Counted from the stretch's first letter, positions 14,801 through 25,403 are shown. The stretch: DNA of 64,000 nt from Misgurnus anguillicaudatus (GCF_027580225.2 NC_073356.2:13445001-13509000); one strand, 5' to 3'. The notes: generated by a model from the letters alone, not told the origin. Translations and numbers: made by a program.

Positions 14801-17800
14801 TGCTGAACTAACCCTTCAAAAAAACATTGAGACCAGCCTTCAACCACAATAGTTCCACAATGCTTTTAAATGAGAGACATCACAGGTCAGTTAGATCCTG
14901 CTTAAGCTTGAACAGTCTGTTCCTGCAGGGCATGTGCGCACATTCATTTAACTCCTATATCAACACTTTGGTACTCTGGAGCAGTTATATGGGGACACAT
15001 GTTCCCCTGAGGCTTCCAAACGTTCACGTTTTTCCAGATATAACATCGGAGTACATGTTCCAGATGAAATCCATAGAGCGAGAACAACCGACTTCATGCA
15101 CATGGAGTATGAAGTAAACTCTACTGCTTCAGGCTGCACTTATACTAGCTTGTGGTGAACATGCCAGAACTCACCCGCAGTCGATGCGGCGAGCAGTGGC
15201 AAACAGTGTTGAAGTAGAGGAAAGGTCATCACACAAAGAAGGTTAGAGAACATGACCCTGATGACTGGAAGCTGGGACTCATCACACATGCATGTGCGTG
15301 CACACCAGAATCAACAGCAGTGCCAAAGGGGAAACAATAGACTGGTTTCATGCGACGGCAGACTGCGTTATACTCAGAAATACCGGGCAGCCATCTGCAT
15401 CAGTCACCAGTGTCATTTTCTAGATTTAGTCTATCATCACTCTTATACTGTTAACAATGAGAACGAGAAACTATGTAAAGGTTTGGAAGGATAAAAAATA
15501 AATACTCCATTGTCTTCAACCTTTATTAGGCCAAGGTCCCCTTAATGGATAGAGAGGAGGAGAAGGGACCCCAAGTACATGTATTAAATCAAATTATGGA
15601 TTTATATATTTTAGGACAGTTACGTTACAAAGAAATTAAAATTTAAAATTGTATACACAAATACTACATAACACTTTAAAATGTACTTTAATATTTTAAA
15701 ATCCCATTTGAATCAAGTTTTATATAATTTTTTATGGGAATCATTTATATTATTAGACTTTAAATGCACTTTTGTTGGACAACTAATTTTATTTTTATTC
15801 TTTTAATAATAAATAAAAAGATTATTTAAACAATATTTGGAGGACCCCCAGTAATACCACCATGGTCCCCCAAGGTGCTCCGGACCCATACACTTTATTA
15901 CACTATTAACACCAGAAAAATTAGGGCTGGATATTGTGACCAATTCGGCATTCTGGTTTGATTCTTTTTTTATATGGTTTCGGTGTATATATATATATAT
16001 ATATATAAAAAATATATCATTCAATCGGTTTTGATTCAATCCAATATCAAGTTTGCCTGGCTAACACCAGACCACTCTCATAGAGAATGAGACGTGGTCT
16101 GGGAACCACACGTTCATTTTCTCGTATTTAAGGCGTAGTTTGCGAATGCCCAAAGCTGTTTATTGGGCGCTATGAATGTCTATCAAATGCGTCTGTACGT
16201 AGCTCATAGCCAATCGGTGTGTCTCATAGACGTCGGCATCGTCTTGCTGCCCCCTCCCCGTTCTGTGATTGGTTCCCTATTTCAGGGGCAAAATGCGTCC
16301 ATAGCTTCCATGCTACACTTGCAGCGTGAATAAATTTGCGCGCAAGGCAGCATGGGGACAACTAGGCTAATATCAAGTAGTTATCAACAGTTAACTAATG
16401 GAATTTATGTGGTGTGCTTTCACTTTAAGACCTACACGGATCCACTTTACTGTCAAACATGTTCTTCTTGAATTGCTAAATTGCACAACAGGCTACGTTT
16501 ACAAGGACAATCGCTGCATTTTGAAATAATTTTGTGAAAATACGTCCGTTCTAGTCTGAGGAAACCCGGTATTTGTGCGCTCTCTGAAACCTTCAGATGT
16601 GTTTTTAAGAGGTGCGCAAACACAAAACTACTCAAACAGCATGTGAGTAGCGCAATGAGATTGGTTTCGTTTCTTGTTTGCTTAATTATTTAAATTGGCA
16701 TGGCCTACAACACGTGCATATAATGGTGCAACCAGTGCCTGAGCATTGTTCGTGGTTGCCCCTTGGCCATCCCGATTGTCGGGCTATCCCGATTTTCGTA
16801 ACATGTAAGTCTTCACACTGCAAGCCGTTTTCATGACCATTAAAATACCTTATCCAGTGTGACTTATGGCTTGAATGACATTACATTACATGTGGTGGGG
16901 TGTGATGTCCCTCCGCCCGCATCAAGATCTCGAGGAAGAAAAGCGCAACACGTGCGACTTTCAATTAGCAGCCCGGATTTCTCCCCCAACATCCTTTAAT
17001 CCCTCCACCATCTGTCAGAGACCCCAGCACAATGTCCCGGGAAATGGAAGCAAACATACTGTACGAACATGTCGTCCTGACAGGACTCGAGCTAGCAAAC
17101 TTACAGATTTCAGTTTATCGAAAAGATCCAGGCCAAGCTCAGATAACAAAACAGGCTGACGATCGAATAATTGAAAGGGTTCGATGTGGAGTTAAAACTT
17201 GTAAGGTGCAAGTATATATATATATATATTCATATCGCTGGATATCATCTGATGCTAACGAACAACGAATAAGGTCATGTGACACCCTATTTATAACATC
17301 GATGAATGAGACACAAACAGTGGAAAAACAACAGTCGAAGGAAAGCACTGTATCAACAATCTTTAAAAAGGTGCAATGTGGGACACACTGGACCTTTAAC
17401 ATCCAAAAACACATTTTTGGGATCAGCATCCTGACTTAATTTCCATAACAAGCACTGAAACTAGACATTCAAATTCTTCAGCAGGACGTTTTTTAAGCGC
17501 GAGCGTCACAAGCATTTAAAATGCTCTAAGTTAATCCATTTTTGGATAACCAACACACCCATACAAAAGTTTAATTTCTGATGTCATTAAAAAGGAACTT
17601 CCTGGTTCACTTCAAGTTAAACAATATCGTCTGCATCTGTGGTATGTTGTTTATGGAAATAAAATAGAAATGTCTGCTATTCAAGCTTTAAAGTTGTTTG
17701 AATGTTTTGCTACTAAAAAAATTGTTTAGAACAAACAAGAATAGCAAGTAAATCATCTTGCTGGTTTTATGGTAAACCATGTGGTGTTTAAGTCTCGTGG

Positions 17801-20800
17801 CTATGCTCCTACAATAGTTAATTGTCTTATATCCTTTTATTTGTTTTAGGGAAATGTGATGCACTATAATACTGAAAAAAAAATACAAACGTGTACTGTA
17901 ATACTGAATAAAAGAGCATCAGGGGTGGTGAGCTCAGTCTCTATGGGTTTGACTCTTTGAGCTGGGGATCGCATTTCCTGCTGCTGCTTGCAGCACAACG
18001 ACCTATAGTAACCCACAGCGAGCGGGGTTACTATAGGACAAACTACTGTACTGAGGTAAAAAAAAAATTAGCAGGCTACTGTGCAGTATTTTCCATTTCT
18101 GTCTCTTACCCAAGACACATGACTACAGTTAATGTGCATCTTATCAACTAGTATTGCAAAATGAATATTTAATATGTAACATGCCCTAGATTTTTGCTGT
18201 TATATTTTAACACGGATAACGTCCAAAAACAGGGCATGGTTTAAACCAGGCATGAAATTCACATTAAGTACAGATAACGGAGGAAAAACGCTTTAGCTTT
18301 CATTAATCCAACACATAACATTCACACGCTCTCTCTTCCGGTCTCATTTCACCTCTTTTTCTTACTGAACGGAAGTTTAGAGAAATGTGTCGATGTCTGC
18401 CCACAAACTATTTGCATCTTCGCTCACTGCTTCCTCAAACTATTTTCTCCTGCGTATGATGAGAACATTACACGCGCGTGTTTGTTCGTACCTCGTCTGC
18501 TCCTGCAGGATAAGGTGAGGCTCCACGAAAAACTTCACTCGGAGCCGTAGTCTGCAGGGCGTGAGGTTGTCCATCTGTTGCGAGATTCTGTTCCTCAGGT
18601 TCAGCCACAGGTTTTCTCCTTTGCTGCCAGAAAACTGCAGCCCAAAGTAATCCACCTCGATTATTCCCAACTTCCGACATACCTGCAAAAGACAGAGAGG
18701 GACTTACTTTAACATTGCAAGGTTGATAAGTATAGTGTCAGAAAGCATATAAGCTTCATTAAAGGGAGAGTTCAGCCAAAAATTAAAATTCTGTTTTATT
18801 TACTCACTCTCGTGTTGTTACAAACCGGTTTAAATTTTTTTGTTCTGATGAACAAAAAGAAAGATATTTTGAGATGTATACATGTTTGTAACAACATGAA
18901 AGTGTGTAAATTACAATTTTCATTTTTGGGTGAACAATTACTTTAATCTTTGTCTAGTTTAAGGATGTTGCCATATTTGTGAAAACAAAATAAATTTACC
19001 CAAGAAGTGAATTGCACAAGATATCAAGACATTCAGTGTGTTAAAGGAACAGTTTACACAATAATTAAATTTGTTACACTTTACAAGGAAGCGCATAAGA
19101 ACGAAAGCGATTCAAAGTTGCCAAATATTTTATGGCCCTTTGTTTCATATTTTATTTCTTTTCTCGGTTTCAATTTACCTGAAAGCGCTATGTAAATATA
19201 CATTGTTTTTAAGCAATTCCATGCAATTTTTTTATTTTAACCATGTTGATATCTCTGAAATGTCAGATTTAGTGGCTTAAATATCAATGTGAGGTCTCGA
19301 TTTAAGTTTGAAAACCTTAAAAAAAAATTCATAGTTAGGCAGCTTTCAGAATCGTCACATCATAATATTGTTTCTTCCTAATAAAAGGCGCATGCAAAAA
19401 ATAAAATAAAAATTTGATATTCTTTGAAGAGCCATCCATGCTTCATTTGTTGGATATTACTGCTTCCAGTTTGTGTATTTTATTGCAGATTTTTACAAAG
19501 TAGGCTACCTATGTTGTCTCCCAAAAAACATCCACTTTTGTCACATCCATAACACGTATTTCACTCATCTAAAACAAAAATTACTATATTTCTGATGTCT
19601 GGACTCCATCAACAGGGGATTTAAATAATATATTAATTTTTGACTGAAAATGTCACATCCATAACGCTAAAATAAATTACTCTTTTGCATCAGAATATAT
19701 TATTTACCAACATTGGTCATTGGTCAGTCATGGGTTGGTTTACTTTAACGGAGCATGAACGTACGTTTTAGAGCTTCAACATTTTTTAAATAAAAATAAA
19801 TTTAAAATTATTTTTTTTTTAAATAAAAAAAACTACATCCGGGGCTGGTTGGCATGGGAGTGAGTAAATTATAAGAACTTTTATTTTGCGTTTCATGTTT
19901 CCACTGGTTTTCTTGTTTTACAGCAGTGACTAAAAACAATCCTTGCTTTCCTTCCAAACAAACATTTCACGGTAATAAAAATGTATAACGCATCATACAC
20001 AAACACAGAGTTTCTTGTGAATTGCCTAATAAGCTTGAATATGCAGTTTAATAAGGCGTTTTATGGGGAAATTTCGTGGCCCTTTTGAACATCTGTAGGA
20101 ATATAGATGTGTGAAACGGCTTGGTGTGTTAAACACGCTTTTCTCCACACAGTCATTACATAACCTTTATAAAGCTACAGTGACGCGACAAATCCCCATC
20201 AAAAGGATACGCTAAAGAAAGCTTTTAGTGGTTATTGTGTGGAGAAAATACACGGCAAAGTTAAATTAAGCCTACGAGGGTTGCTAAAAAATCATAAATG
20301 TATTAGTATGGCTCGTTATGATAACATTGTGTGCAAATGTAAGAGTCTGTTTAACATGTTCATTAATGTTTAAAAACGTAGGTTTGAAGAGGCAGTACAC
20401 CTCCATACATGAGTCAACCGCACCGCTGAGGAGCGTTTGAACTTTAGTAACCTCGAGCATGCCGTCAGAACGCACATGCAAAGCGCACGCTATTGTTTTG
20501 AGTAACCAAAACATCATCTTTTCTGAAATGAAGCACAGGTTTAAACTACAACATATTTTGTTGCTTACTGAATAAATGTTATCACATTTGCTTTCAAAAC
20601 TAATAATCATACACAGCCTAATATCTGAGTCTTATCAAACAGCGTCATGCAAAAGTAACAGTGAATGGAAACAACTATCAAAAATGATGCAAAATACTAT
20701 TTCACTTTAATATCAAGAAACACTCATACATTAAAACAGATAGACAATCTGGTGACAATATGATTTTCCTATTGTGCCTCGTATAAACTCATTCATTCAG

Positions 20801-21014
20801 CGTCCAGTCTACACGTTGCACGTTTTATTTACATTTATTTATATTTCGACACAATATACGTTTAGAAACACTCGTAACAAACACATCTGCATCACATTGA
20901 GACTTTAAATCAAGATATTATCATTACCTTATTCAGACAGTCCTCTCCGTTTGCCTTAGCGTCCACTTCTATCTCCATTACCACCGAGTCCGGTCGCGTT
21001 ACATTGCAGAGCAT
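731..21014 (-). CDS. mylipa: MYLIP/IDOL E3 ubiquitin ligase (FERM + RING), seven coding exons
   Basis: Family knowledge: MYLIP is a cytosolic, membrane-associated RING E3 ligase. It binds lipoprotein-receptor tails and myosin regulatory light chain and promotes LDLR-family degradation; in mammals LXR induces it. Seen: seven minus-strand exons (21014-20928, 18682-18492, 6225-6040, 3046-2849, 2567-2394, 1409-998, 913-731) join in one frame with GT-AG borders, giving 1431 nt including TAA, about 476 residues. The FERM-like part covers roughly residues 1-280 (start [10 protein letters not shown]). A linker rich in Ser, Arg and Glu leads to a C-terminal RING with Cys387, Cys390, Cys402, His404, Cys407/408, Cys411, Cys418 and Cys421, all ligands present. 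The tail extends past the position where the mammalian protein ends. ATG context is good (A at -3). The paralogue assignment (mylipa rather than mylipb) is an inference from the long tail. One oddity is the exon 5/6 junction, treated separately. Confidence 0.93.
998..1409 (-). CDS. mylipa: mylip coding exon 6 (residues 279-416), linker and first RING half
   Basis: The acceptor is TTTCCACAG and the donor CAG/GTAAGAG. It encodes [15 protein letters not shown]..., the [14 protein letters not shown] motif, a charged Ser-Arg-rich linker ([19 protein letters not shown]) and the first RING ligands in CMLCCEEE and [13 protein letters not shown]. It is the longest exon. Confidence 0.92.
1410..2393. 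other. mylip intron 5, with a decayed Kolobok-type copy
   Basis: Between exons 5 and 6, positions about 1465-1690 resemble the family found again at 24.3, 25.4, 28.4 and 37.6 kb. Shared blocks include a TTATAGCATGT segment and GCCTTTAAATGCAAATGAGCT. Both termini are degraded. Nothing else was recognised. Confidence 0.45.
2394..2567 (-). CDS. mylipa: mylip coding exon 5 (residues 221-279), 3' end unusual
   Basis: The acceptor is AATTTCAG. It encodes [20 protein letters not shown]... to ...ETHAFYR, part of FERM F3. The first usable GT donor (GTGAAT) lies after the extra codons Cys-Asp and two bases of Lys, so splicing to exon 6 repeats Cys-Asp. Ending the exon nine bases earlier, at 2403, would restore the usual FYRCDTV reading but needs a donor beginning AT. 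The 3' boundary is therefore less certain than the others. Confidence 0.82.
2609..2770. mobile_element. One-ended TTAAAGGTGCAGTGTG MITE fragment
   Basis: TTAA followed by AGGTGCAGTGTG matches the terminus of the complete element at 8006-8358. The opposite terminus was not found, so this is a truncated copy in intron 4. Confidence 0.4.
2849..3046 (-). CDS. mylipa: mylip coding exon 4 (residues 155-221)
   Basis: The acceptor is TTTCGGCAG and the donor AG/GTTAGA. It encodes [10 protein letters not shown]... to ...EDFTLVN, including the IGVGPEGI motif at the F2/F3 boundary. The reading continues in phase from exon 3 and into exon 5 across a short 281-bp intron. Confidence 0.92.
3397..3613. repeat. 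(AAT)n microsatellite in mylip intron 3
   Basis: About 215 bases of AAT repeats with AAAAAT and AGT interruptions. The long Ile/Tyr open frames here are translations of the repeat, not genes. Confidence 0.97.
4378..4700. mobile_element. Fold-back MITE with GATTAATCG ends
   Basis: The left end (GCGATTAATCGCATCCCAAAA) is mirrored on the right by TTTGGATACGATTAATCACG and a terminal TTTTGACAGCCCTA. The interior is AT-rich and nearly self-complementary, with TATATAAATA and ACACACACA stretches. Related copies occur near 11.9 and 30.0 kb. Confidence 0.6.
4945..5076 (-). mobile_element. tRNA-derived SINE fragment
   Basis: On the minus strand TATAGCTCAGTGGTATGCAT resembles a Pol III A box, and GAGCTTGAACC a decayed B box. 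This is followed by a remnant of the conserved fish SINE centre (CATTTGGC...). It is not a functional tRNA: the cloverleaf is broken and it is joined to SINE body. Confidence 0.6.
5377..5849. repeat. Second (AAT)n array in intron 3, with a 34-base direct duplication at its left edge
   Basis: More than 400 bases of AAT with CATAAT variants (5522-5568). A segment beginning TTGTTTCACTTTATTAAGTG occurs twice back to back (5377-5410 and 5411-5444) before the array. The 148-codon Tyr/Ile frame is repeat translation. Confidence 0.95.
6040..6225 (-). CDS. mylipa: mylip coding exon 3 (residues 93-155)
   Basis: The acceptor is CTTTCCAG and the donor AG/GTACAT. It encodes [11 protein letters not shown]... 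and the conserved [11 protein letters not shown] motif of the FERM F2 lobe. Both ends split a codon after its second base, as at the neighbouring exons. Confidence 0.92.
8006..8358. mobile_element. 353-bp MITE flanked by TTAA, GCAGTGTGTAA ends
   Basis: TTAA at 8002-8005 and 8359-8362 flanks matching ends: AGGTGCAGTGTGTAAATTTT on the left and its complement AAAAATTACACACTGCACCT on the right. A TTAA target with AG-starting ends is typical of Kolobok-like elements (inference). It has no transposase, so it is non-autonomous. Confidence 0.8.
9592..10655. mobile_element. DNA transposon remnant with ACACCTGGTATTAAGAT ends
   Basis: ACACCTGGTATTAAGAT near 9600-9620 recurs inverted at 10628-10644, and GCGTTTTGGTC lies inside both ends, so these are terminal inverted repeats about 1.06 kb apart. 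The interior (about 9840-10280) carries a second repeat with TAATCGTCATAATCGCC motifs, probably nested. Confidence 0.6.
11580..11886. repeat. TTTA-rich stretch and (AAT)n array
   Basis: Positions 11580-11735 are dominated by TTTA/TTTAT repeats and 11811-11886 by AAT repeats. The second lies at the edge of a half-copy of the GATTAATCG fold-back family ending at about 12066 (TTTTGACAACCCTA). Confidence 0.85.
12117..12350. mobile_element. TTAA-flanked fold-back element (Angel/Kolobok-like)
   Basis: TTAA at 12113-12116 and 12351-12354. The two halves are complementary (ATTTACTTCCATAGTA against TACTGTAGAAATAAATGG, and so on), with the family hallmark of a TTTGTAACAACATGAAAG block. The termini are more diverged than in later copies. 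Confidence 0.6.
15984..16007. repeat. (AT)n microsatellite
   Basis: About a dozen TA units in intron 2. A shorter (TA)n lies at about 17214-17229. Confidence 0.85.
18492..18682 (-). CDS. mylipa: mylip coding exon 2 (residues 30-93)
   Basis: The acceptor TTTTGCAG precedes GTATGTCGG and the donor is AG/GTACGA. The frame reads [17 protein letters not shown]..., the most conserved FERM F1 stretch, and finishes at ...LILQEQT with a split Arg codon (phase 2). An open frame runs on into intron 1 and intron 2 sequence but loses all similarity at the splice sites. Confidence 0.92.
18763..18942. mobile_element. 180-bp TTAA-flanked fold-back MITE in intron 1
   Basis: TTAA at 18759-18762 and 18943-18946. 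The left end AGGGAGAGTTCAGCCAAAAA pairs with the right end CATTTTTGGGTGAACAATTA. The internal arms (GTTGTTACAAACC and GTTTGTAACAACATG) are complementary, so the whole element folds into one hairpin. Confidence 0.75.
20928..21014 (-). CDS. mylipa: mylip coding exon 1 (residues 1-29)
   Basis: The exon opens with ATG at 21014 and reads [10 protein letters not shown]..., then ends at AAG followed by the donor GTAATG (phase 0). It encodes the first strands of the FERM F1 (ubiquitin-like) lobe. The upstream leader has in-frame stops and no better in-frame ATG, so this start is firm. Confidence 0.92.
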
Positions 21015-21098
21015 TTTGGAGAGGGGTTTTCTCTTTGGTCTACCCGTCCTTTATGAAAAACACTAAAACAGCTCGCACTGTTGTCCCCTCGAGTAACC

Positions 21099-21104
21099 CT
21101 ACAT
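21099..21104 (-). promoter_or_regulatory. Start-stop uORF (ATG-TAG) in the mylip leader
   Basis: The presumed 5' UTR has an ATG followed directly by TAG, about 85 nt upstream of the mylip ATG. Start-stop elements can stall initiating ribosomes. The context is weak (C at -3), so any effect is an inference. Confidence 0.35.
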
Positions 21105-21164
21105 CAGCCCTCGATCACTTTCTCAAAACCTTCTCTTTATCTCTGAGCTGAAGCTCAGCGCTGG

Positions 21165-21215
21165 TCGGTGCTATATTAAACGACGACAGTTCAAGCACCG
21201 CCCACTTTATACAAC
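21165..21215 (-). promoter_or_regulatory. Candidate mylip core promoter
   Basis: Read on the minus strand, TATAAA (21206-21211) is followed at once by a GC box GGGCGG (21199-21204), with a second TTTAATATAG motif at 21171-21180. This is 150-200 bases upstream of the mylip ATG, leaving a leader of about 150-170 nt. No LXR-type DR4 element was recognised. Confidence 0.4.
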
Positions 21216-21452
21216 AGCCAATCATCGAAGCGCATCAGAACCCACATCCTCTGACAGCAACCGTAGCGTCCTCTAGCGATGCAAAATAATGAGTAATTGA
21301 TAGAGTTCGTCAAAAAAATCCCATACGAAGATTAACCATAGTTTAAGGACAATATAGTTAGCTATGCTGTTTGTCATTAAATCAGTTTCAACAAGTTCAA
21401 CTGTAAATCTGCAAAATCACCTTTCCATTTAATATAATAAAACAATGCTTAA

Positions 21453-22080
21453 AGGGATAGTTCACGCAAAAATGGAACATTCTGTCATCATTTACTCACC
21501 CTCATGTTGTTACAAGCCTGTATGAATTTCTTTGTTCTGATGAACACGACGGAAGATATTTTGGTAATCAAACCATTCGTGAGCCCCATTCACTTACCTA
21601 GTTTATTTATTTTCTACTATGTAAGTGAATGGGTCTCACGAATGGTTTGGTTGCAAGCATTCCTTTAAGATATCTTCCTTGGTGTTCATCAGAAGAAAAT
21701 TAATTTATACAGGTTTGTAACACATGAGAGTGAGTAAATGATGACATTTCATTTTTGGGTGAACTATAGACGGTTTCAGCAGTAACAACATAAACAAGCG
21801 GCTTTCGTGGTCAACACGTAACTTCCGGTAAACTCCGCTAAGAAGAAATAACAACAAATTACTTTAAACATAGTTTATTTATATAACAAGCAAAATAAAC
21901 AACACGTAGATTACCTAGGGAACCAAAACATTTCTTATTTTCAACAAGGTATTTGTTTAAAAGTTCAGTTTAGCAACTAGTCAGACCAATAAAAAAAACT
22001 GAAACCGGAAGTAAAGTTCTGACCAGACGGGTATCGCGCCACCGCACATGCGTCCGATAAAACGGTCTATAGGCCTACCT
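21453..22080. mobile_element. TTAA-flanked fold-back element split by another MITE
   Basis: TTAA at 21449-21452 and 22081-22084. The left arm starts AGGGATAGTTCACGC and the right arm reaches TTTTTGGGTGAACTAT. It is then interrupted by the TATA-flanked MITE at 21769-22067, after which the last bases before TTAA resume. Confidence 0.7.
21769..22067 (-). mobile_element. TATA-flanked MITE, copy 1 (uninterrupted)
   Basis: TATA at 21765-21768 and 22068-22071. The ends GACGGTTT and AAACGGTC are imperfectly inverted. It carries ACTTCCGGTAAACTCCGCTA, which also marks copy 2 in the opposite orientation, and lacks the 197-bp insertion present there. No coding capacity. Confidence 0.75.
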
Positions 22081-22146
22081 TTAATTTTCTTAAAGGATCT
22101 CAGTGTAATTTATTTTATTTCTTTATTGTGACTTTAAAATACAACC

Positions 22147-22480
22147 GAGCCCCTAAGGTGACACTGGAGTAAAAAAATCAAAAGTTTCGTTTCACATGCT
22201 CACGCGAAACCTTTATGTGCAGAAATTTTTTTGTTTAGTTTTGCGTGCTCACGTGAAACTTTCGCGCGTGCACGTGAAACTTTCGCGCGTGCACGTAAAA
22301 CCTTTGGGTGCTTACGTGAAACTTTCGTAGGCGCACATGAAACTATCGCGTGCACTCACGAAAGTTTCACGTGAGCACGCAAAACTAAACGCAGTAGTTT
22401 TACATGCGCATGCGATGGTTTCACGTGCGTATGCGAGACTAAACTTTATTTAATTTTTGCTCCATGTCCTCTTAGGGCTC
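22147..22480. mobile_element. GAGCCCTAAG-ended element filled with CACGTG/TTTCGCG repeats
   Basis: Inverted ends GAGCCCCTAAGGTGACACTGGAG and CTCCATGTCCTCTTAGGGCTC. The interior is a run of about 21-base units of the form GCACGTGAAACTTTCGCGCG, partly inverted relative to each other. No target duplication could be fixed. Confidence 0.65.
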
Positions 22481-22484
22481 CGTA

Positions 22485-24332
22485 AAATTCAGATACTAAT
22501 GATGTGTAACGCATTGCTATCCAGAAACCATATTTGTATGCATACTATTTTTTGTTTAAAATGTTGTAAATAATAACAATCATAAAAAAGTCTTAAAGTC
22601 ACAATGTTACGAAAGTAGCGATTTTCACATTTTCCCAATCATGACGTATATCCAAGTGAAATGGTTTCTGAAATGAAACAAAGGTAGGGCTGGACTTGAA
22701 ATCGTCCATTGAGAATTGATTGAATTGTTGGAAGTTGAGTCATGTTGCTATTTGCTAATCGCTGCGATCTTTTCCCAGGGCCCTGTCCTCCCTCCATACC
22801 CCGAGACCGGAAGTAAAGATAGATTGTTTCAAGGAGGGAAGAAGATTTGCGATTTTGATTAAAGATTGTGAGGGCACATCATGAAGCTCACAGATCATTT
22901 GTCATTTGTAAAAAATATTGCAAAAATTTAAGTTTTCGATTTCAGTTTCATTGTGATTTTTAAATTGTGCGATCAACTGTCATAATAAAATATAATGAAT
23001 CTCACAAAATGAATCTTGTGAGAAACCTATTTACTTGGAGCTTGTCCATTCAGGACACAATCATGAGAGAGAATTCGGCCAATGTCTGTGATTTTTCTCA
23101 ATTCCAAAGGAGTGCCAGTATGCTTCTGGCTTAAGATTATATTTAACATATATTATGCATGTCTGCCTGCTTTTCACAGCATGTTGACACTGAGAGTAAG
23201 ACCCAAAAGCCTTTAATAATGAATATTTAAGTTGCTCAGGAAAACAAAGTTTGCTATTTTAAGCCATAACATCCGTATCCATACACCTCATGTTCTGGGT
23301 ATCATATTGGCCACACACAGCTCACAGCTGAACTTGCATTTCCTCTCTCAAAGAGACCAAGCAATAGTGAATAAATGGCAGTTCAGTGATGCAACCATAC
23401 TAAATTGCTCAGTATTAAAAATCTTCTTTAAAAGGGACATTAAAGAAGCTTTATTAATAAAGCCATGTTATTACAACCCTTCTTCGTACTGAGGAACAAC
23501 AAAATATCTTAAAAGTCACAGAATCTGTAAAATAAATCAAAGCTGATACGTTTGAGAAAGGTGTACAAAAGTGAAAAATAAAGCAGTGTTGGTGAACAGA
23601 AACACACACACGTACACACACAGCTTTAGTCTATGATGTATATGGTTTGTGGTGCGGTGTGACAGTAAGTGATTTTAACACACTGTTGTAAAAGCCCCAG
23701 GGGCCTTGTGAGATATTACAGCCCCCATGTGCACAGACAGAGGTGTAATCTGATTCTAATCACTCAGCGTTATTTTGACACAGAAAGGGATCGCTGACAC
23801 AGCATCATATTTATCTGAAAGAAATGAACTTGTATGAAAGGGTCATAAGATCTGTCCTTACATTTACAAATTAGACCAACATTACTACCATCTACATCAC
23901 CCTGAAGCTTAGAAGAACTCATTTGGTTTACTAATTTCCCTCTGGCTCCACTCTTCAGCTGATGAAAAAAAAATTCTGTGTGAATGGAATTTCAAAGACA
24001 AACGGAACTCTAAATCATGACAGAATGCTCTTTCTCATTCAACAAAATACTAAATGATGCATTAAATACAGAACAGAATCACCACAAAATGCCATTTATT
24101 AACCCCTTGGAGCCGCGTGAATTACTTCTGTGAAGGATGAATGCACCGTTTGAGGATTTAAAGTCAGAAGTTGTTCCATGATCCCTGTTATATAGCATTA
24201 TAAAGCTTGAAAAAGCAAGGACATTTACTAAAATAACTCCAAATGTGCTGGTCTGAAAGATGATGGATGCATATCATTGCTTGAGGGTGAGTAAATCATG
24301 GGGTAATTTTGATATTTGGCTGGAGCATCACT
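22485..24332. other. Intergenic, no gene recognised
   Basis: Mostly apparently unique AT-rich sequence. The longest frame (86 codons at 23232-23492) resembles nothing recognised. Confidence 0.5.
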
Positions 24333-24336
24333 TTAA

Positions 24337-24593
24337 AGGGGACATTTCACAAGACTATTTTTAAGAGGTAAAATAAATCTTTGGTGTCCCCAGACAGAAT
24401 ATACATATGTGAAGTGTTAGCTCAAAATACCAGATAGTTTATTATAGCATGTTAAAATGGCCACTTTGTAGGTTTGAGCAAATTTGTTTTGGGTGTGTCC
24501 TTTTAAATGCAAATGAGCTGATGAAATGCAAACACTGATCACAATGATGGTTGTTTGTTATAATTGAAACTCAATTGTGCTGTTTATTATTAT

Positions 24594-24671
<78 letters not shown>

Positions 24672-24749
24672 CTCTCTGTGTGCATTAAATGGCAGTGCGG
24701 TGGTTGGATAGTGCAGATTAAGGGGGGTATTATTATAATAAGATCCCCT
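24337..24749. mobile_element. Kolobok-type element carrying (CT)n, right end lost
   Basis: TTAA (24333-24336) then AGGGGACATTTCACAAGAC, matching the intact copy at 28416-28934 over several hundred bases, including the (CT)n tract at 24597-24664 and GGTATTATTATAATAAGATCCCC. The copy stops at the TTAA shared with the next element. Confidence 0.65.
24597..24664. repeat. (CT)n microsatellite inside a transposon
   Basis: About 34 CT units, followed by ACACACAC. It sits in the same place within the host element as the (CT)n at 28607. Confidence 0.97.
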
Positions 24750-24753
24750 TTAA

Positions 24754-25399
24754 AGGGACACCACAAAATATGCTAATTTTCCAGCTCCTGTAGAGTTAAA
24801 CATTTGATTCTTACCGTTTTGGAATTCATTCAGCTGATATCCGGGTCTGGCGCTACCACTTTTAGCATAGCTTAGCACAATCCATTGAATTTGATTAGAC
24901 CATTAGCATCACGCTAAAAAATAACCAAAGAGTTTCAATATTTTTCCTATTTCAAACTTGACTCTTCTGTAGTTACATCGTGTACTAAGACTGAAGGAAA
25001 ACTAAAAGTTGCAATTTTAGGCCCATATGGCTAGGAACTATACTCTCATTCTGGCGTAATAATCAGCCAATGCTGTTATAACGTGGCTGCAGCAGGCGCA
25101 ATGAAATTACGCAATGCCTGAAAATATTCCCCTGCTATTGAATGTAACCAAGGGGACTATTTTCGGGCACTGCGTAATATACGCCTGCTGCAGCCATGGT
25201 ACAGCAGCAAAGTCCTTGATTATTTTTAAGTGCAATGCTAATGGTCTAATCAGATTCAATGGATTGTGCTAAGCTATGCTACAATGGTACCATCAGACCC
25301 GAAGATCAGTTGAATGGATTTCAAAATGGTAAAATCAAATGTTTAACTCTAGGGGAGCTGAAAAATGAACATATTTTCAAAAAAAAGTGGAGTGTCCCT
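24754..25399. mobile_element. 646-bp TTAA-flanked fold-back element
   Basis: TTAA at 24750-24753 and 25400-25403. Ends AGGGACACCAC and GTGGAGTGTCCCT. The arms pair over most of their length (for example GCTTAGCACAATCCATTGAA against TTCAATGGATTGTGCTAAGC). No open frame of note. Confidence 0.8.
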
Positions 25400-25403
25400 T
25401 TAA

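Larger units (their letters stand above)
6226..18491. other. mylip intron 2, about 12.3 kb
   Basis: No second gene was found. Besides the repeats listed, 12.5-13.6 kb looks like unique sequence and could hold regulatory elements. Positions 8450-8830 contain two diverged direct copies of an AAACATGTAAA...TTATTAGCCTTGCTTA block about 250 bases apart. Positions 16.03-16.34 kb look like a dispersed repeat (GCCTGGCTAACACCAGACCA). Confidence 0.5.
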
